A stretch of 64,000 nucleotides of DNA. It comes from Candidatus Palauibacter poriticola. GTDB taxonomy: Bacteria; Gemmatimonadota; Gemmatimonadetes; Palauibacterales; Palauibacteraceae. The DNA lies in NCBI GenBank assembly GCA_012270965.1, contig JAAXHJ010000066.1, positions 95,494 through 159,493 on the forward strand, given 5' to 3'. This document shows positions 61,556 to 64,000 of this stretch, one piece after another. Position numbers and translations under genes: made by a program. Positions within the stretch are counted from its first letter, which is position 1. Each line of letters opens with the position of its first letter. Under the pieces are notes generated by a model. That model worked only from the letters and a program-made list of their open reading frames with translations. It had not been told where the DNA came from and ran no database searches.

Positions 61556-63017
61556 AGCGGATCCCGACGAGCCCCCGCGTCGCCTGAATCAGCGCGCGGG
61601 AATCGTAGCCGACGCCGTCCTTGAACACCCAGCGCACCGCACGAATCGCACTCGGATCGCTCGCCGGATCGCCGTTCAGGACGATGATGTCGGCGAGTTT
61701 GCCGGCCTCCACGGTGCCGAGTTCGTCGTCCACGCCGAGGATCTTCGCGCCGTTGGCGCTCACCACCTGCACGGCCTGCACCGGCGTGAGTCCGGCTTCC
61801 AGCAGAAGCTCGAAGTTCCGCTGGTTCCCGAAGCCGGGGAGCGCCCCGCCGTTGCCCGTGGGATCGACGCCCGAGGCGAGCAACCCGCCGGCGTCGACGA
61901 ACGCCTTCTCGAAGCGCAGTTCATTCTGGAAGTTATCGGGATCGGGTCCCATCTCCTGGATGCGGCCGCGCTCGTCGAGGTAGGCTTCCCGGAGGTCCGG
62001 AGTCATCAGCTCGAGCGTCCGCTCGTCCACCACGTCGCGGCCGGGGAAGAAGGCCTCGTACACCGAGAGCGTCGCCGTGAGCCCCACTCCTGCCTCCACC
62101 ATCGCCTCGATCGTTCGCTGCGCGACGGGCCCCGCGGGGTCCGAGCCGCCGGCGCGCTGCATGATGTTGCCGGGGCACCGGTCCGGCTCCTTCTCGGGCA
62201 CGAAGTCGGACGCCGTGAGCATCCCGTGTTCGAGGTTGTCGATGCCGAGCGCGACCGCCTCCTGGAAGCTCACCGAGCACAGGTGACCGGTGACGCGGAG
62301 GCCCAGACGGTGCGCCTCCTCGATCGCCGCCTCGAGTTCGGCGCTCCCGATCGACGTGTACGCCTTCACCCACGTGGCCCCCTCCTCCGCCCAGTACTCG
62401 ACGAAGCGCCGCGCCTGTTCGGGGGAGGTCACGCGGGCCTGGTGGGGCGCTCCCATCGAGCCGGTGATGTACGGTGCCGTGATATGGATGCGCGGGCCCG
62501 GCGCATCACCGCGGTCGATCGCGTCCTTCAGATGCACATCCGCGTAGGGAGTGATGCTCCCGGTCGTGCGGACCGTTGTCACGCCGGAGCCGAGGTAGAG
62601 CCGCGGCGCGCTGTAGCCGAGCTGCACGCGCCGTCCGCCGACGGCGGTGTAGAACAGGTGGTCGTGCATGCCGACCATGCCGGGGATCACGGTGTGGCCG
62701 CCCAGGTCGTGGCGCTCCGCGCCCTCCGGGATGGCGGTGGACGAGGAGGGGCCCACGGCGGCGATCCGCCCGTCGCGCAGCAGCACCGTCTGGTCCTCCA
62801 AGACCGGACCGCCGGTGCCGTCGATCACGCGGACGTGTTCGAGCGCCACGGCCGGCCCCTGCACGGCGACGTAGGCGCGGGTTTCCTCGGACAACCGACC
62901 ATAGCTCTGCGCGGCCAAGGGATCGGCGGTCACCGCCGTCATGGCCGCGAAGGCGGCGAGAAGCGCGCGAACCCGGCTCGGTGCCGACGCGGGGTTTCGC
63001 CACGGGCTGCTGGACAT
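61554..63017 (-). CDS. Imidazolonepropionase-like amidohydrolase 1, exported
   Basis: A 487-residue exported metal-dependent hydrolase (COG1228-like). The ATG at 63017 lies a good distance from GGGAGG; an ATG two codons upstream is too near. The signal peptide is MSSSPWRNPASAPSRVRALLAAFAAMTAVTADPLAAQ, whose first 13 residues come from the dispersed palindromic repeat. Motifs are GMHDHLFYTAVGG (HxH), WVKAYTS (possible bridging Lys), GHLCSVSF, LEHGM and GVDPTG (late Asp). It is paralogous to the next gene. The reaction is likely cyclic amide or dipeptide-type hydrolysis, not assignable. Confidence 0.9.
   Translation of the reverse strand: MSSSPWRNPASAPSRVRALLAAFAAMTAVTADPLAAQSYGRLSEETRAYVAVQGPAVALEHVRVIDGTGGPVLEDQTVLLRDGRIAAVGPSSSTAIPEGAERHDLGGHTVIPGMVGMHDHLFYTAVGGRRVQLGYSAPRLYLGSGVTTVRTTGSITPYADVHLKDAIDRGDAPGPRIHITAPYITGSMGAPHQARVTSPEQARRFVEYWAEEGATWVKAYTSIGSAELEAAIEEAHRLGLRVTGHLCSVSFQEAVALGIDNLEHGMLTASDFVPEKEPDRCPGNIMQRAGGSDPAGPVAQRTIEAMVEAGVGLTATLSVYEAFFPGRDVVDERTLELMTPDLREAYLDERGRIQEMGPDPDNFQNELRFEKAFVDAGGLLASGVDPTGNGGALPGFGNQRNFELLLEAGLTPVQAVQVVSANGAKILGVDDELGTVEAGKLADIIVLNGDPASDPSAIRAVRWVFKDGVGYDSRALIQATRGLVGIR
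62979..63013. repeat. Dispersed palindromic repeat, half copy at amidohydrolase 1 start
   Basis: GCCGACGCGGGGTTTCGCCACGGGCTGCTGG is a right-half copy of the repeat. Read on the minus strand it is translated as SSSPWRNPASAP, nearly the same as SPWRDPASAP in heme A synthase. Confidence 0.85.
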
Positions 63018-63067
63018 CTTCATACCTCCCTGGACGGGTCCTCTATCGACCTCATCGGGTCCCTCGG

Positions 63068-64000
63068 TCAGCGGATCCCCACCATCCCCTTCACGGAGTC
63101 GATGAGCTTCGCCGAGTCGTAACCCACGCCGTCCTTGAACACGACGGTCACGTTCCCGATGATCGCGGGGTCCGACTCGAGATCGCCCTCGAGCACGACG
63201 AGATCCGCCAGCTTTCCGGCCTCGATCGTCCCCACTTCGTCGTCCACCCCCATGATGCGGGCGCCGTTCGCGCTCACGATCCGGACGACGGTGGAGGCGT
63301 CGAACCCCGCTTCGATGAGAAGCTCGTAGTTGCGCTGATCTCCGAAGCCCGCGATCGCCCCCCCGATCCCCGTCGGGTCCACGCCCGCCGCGAGCACGCC
63401 CCCGGCCTCGACGAAGCCCCGCTCGAACGCCATGTGCTTCTGGAGGTGCTCCTCCGTCATGGACCAGTCGGGGTCCGCCTCGATCCTGCCCACCATCTCG
63501 AGGTAGTCCTCGCGCACCTCGGGGGCCATCGCCTCGAGCGTCCGCTCGTCGAGGACCGCCCGTCCCTTCGTCATGGGCTCGATCACGGCCATGGTCGAGG
63601 TCATCCCCACATCGTTCTCGACCATGGAGAGGATCAGGGCCCGGGCGATCTCCCCCGTCGGATCCCCCTGCTCTCCGACCCTGACCATGGAATTGGGCGG
63701 ACACTCGTCGGGCTGCTTGCGCGGATCGAAGTCCGTCGCGGTCCCGAAGCCGTGCTCGATGTTGTCCATCCCCAGATCGACGGCCTCCTGGAAGGTGATC
63801 GAACAGATGTGCCCCGTGACCCGAAGGCCCTGCGCGCGCGCCTCTTCGATGACGGCGGCGAGTTCGGCGCGGCGGATCGTCGTGTACGCCTTGATCCAAG
63901 AGACGCCCTCCCCGGCCCAGTAGCGGACGAAGCGGCGCGCTTCCTCGGGCGAGGTCACCTGCGCCATGTCCCCCAGGGCCGGGTTGGGTCCCGTGACGTA
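63068..64000 (-). CDS. Imidazolonepropionase-like amidohydrolase 2, N-terminus outside window
   Basis: The C-terminal 310 residues of a second exported-type amidohydrolase, paralogous to the gene at 61554. Shared segments include SYRxGEG-like WIKAYTTIRRAELAAVIEEA, GHICSITFQEAV, DNIEHGF, GVDPTGIGGAIAGFGDQRNYELL, VRIVSANGARIMGVDDEVGTIEAGKLADLVVLEGDL and the end KGMVGIR. The open frame continues to the last base of the window (reading YVTGPNPALGD), so the metal-binding HxH lies beyond it. It sits 51 nt upstream of its paralogue, a tandem duplicate. Confidence 0.9.
   Translation of the reverse strand, partial: YVTGPNPALGDMAQVTSPEEARRFVRYWAGEGVSWIKAYTTIRRAELAAVIEEARAQGLRVTGHICSITFQEAVDLGMDNIEHGFGTATDFDPRKQPDECPPNSMVRVGEQGDPTGEIARALILSMVENDVGMTSTMAVIEPMTKGRAVLDERTLEAMAPEVREDYLEMVGRIEADPDWSMTEEHLQKHMAFERGFVEAGGVLAAGVDPTGIGGAIAGFGDQRNYELLIEAGFDASTVVRIVSANGARIMGVDDEVGTIEAGKLADLVVLEGDLESDPAIIGNVTVVFKDGVGYDSAKLIDSVKGMVGIR

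Overview
The window is chromosomal DNA from a very GC-rich, Gram-negative-type bacterium. By eye the best fit is Gemmatimonadota. The evidence is the mix of a SusC/SusD pair, an Oar-like TonB receptor, many lipoproteins, a bacillithiol-type glycosyltransferase (bshA), a Bat/MoxR operon, SecD/SecF, and CIRCE-controlled groESL. This phylum call is inference from gene content. I see no phage, integrase, transposase, CRISPR array or rRNA. The one RNA gene is a tRNA with a CAT anticodon.

Layout. 1-2.1 kb: 3' part of groEL missing at the window edge, then groES, a perfect CIRCE operator and a small membrane protein. 2.2-12.2 kb (minus strand): coaX and birA, then a tightly packed run secD-secF-tatD-mutL-miaA-bshA-uppP. 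12.2-18.5 kb: an SLC13 transporter, a two-domain NTF2-like lipoprotein, a DUF5117-type zinc metalloprotease lipoprotein and an Hsp20, with two strong bidirectional hairpin terminators. 18.7-27.9 kb (minus): Oar-like TonB receptor, SusC, SusD and two small lipoproteins, with a tRNA just ahead of the first receptor. 28-34.7 kb (minus): moxR-DUF58-batD-batA-batB-batC followed by selD. 34.7-37 kb: a pseudouridine synthase, scpB and scpA. 37.2 kb: rpsT. 37.5-40.4 kb: pyrR-pyrB-pyrC. 40.6-49.7 kb: NhaC-type antiporter, MerC-like protein, tadA, gltX, thiolase, heme A synthase and an ABC exporter. 49.8-53.3 kb: a duplicated unit of a tiny Cys-rich secreted peptide translationally coupled to a six-bladed beta-propeller lipoprotein, headed by a TlpA-like thioredoxin. 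53.2-64 kb: a D-aminoacylase-type amidohydrolase, hemE, a protoporphyrinogen oxidase, hemH, an orphan, an amino-acid dehydrogenase, a nitroreductase and two paralogous amidohydrolases, the last cut by the window end.

Most notable observations. (1) selD is itself a selenoprotein gene: its N-terminus reads through an in-frame UGA at the catalytic Cys/Sec site, with a bacterial SECIS hairpin 11 nt downstream, so ordinary gene calling would truncate it. (2) The peptide/propeller pair at 49.8-52.5 kb is present twice. It has identical coupling architecture, a conserved structured leader, conserved Cys motifs in peptide and propeller, and a TlpA gene at its head with a TlpA relic at the duplication junction. 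I regard it as the best candidate for an undescribed system, probably extracytoplasmic and thiol- or metal-related. (3) A dispersed palindromic repeat (core CGTTCGAGCGGCGC, arms CAGCCCGTGGCG/CGCCACGGGCTG) has invaded gene ends and reading frames, including the middle of heme A synthase and the signal peptide of an amidohydrolase. (4) Many gene ends carry short tandem arrays (16-45 bp periods) that lengthen or border coding sequences.

Limits: no database search was possible. Family names rest on motif recognition, and starts were chosen from start codons, Shine-Dalgarno matches, signal peptides and overlaps.
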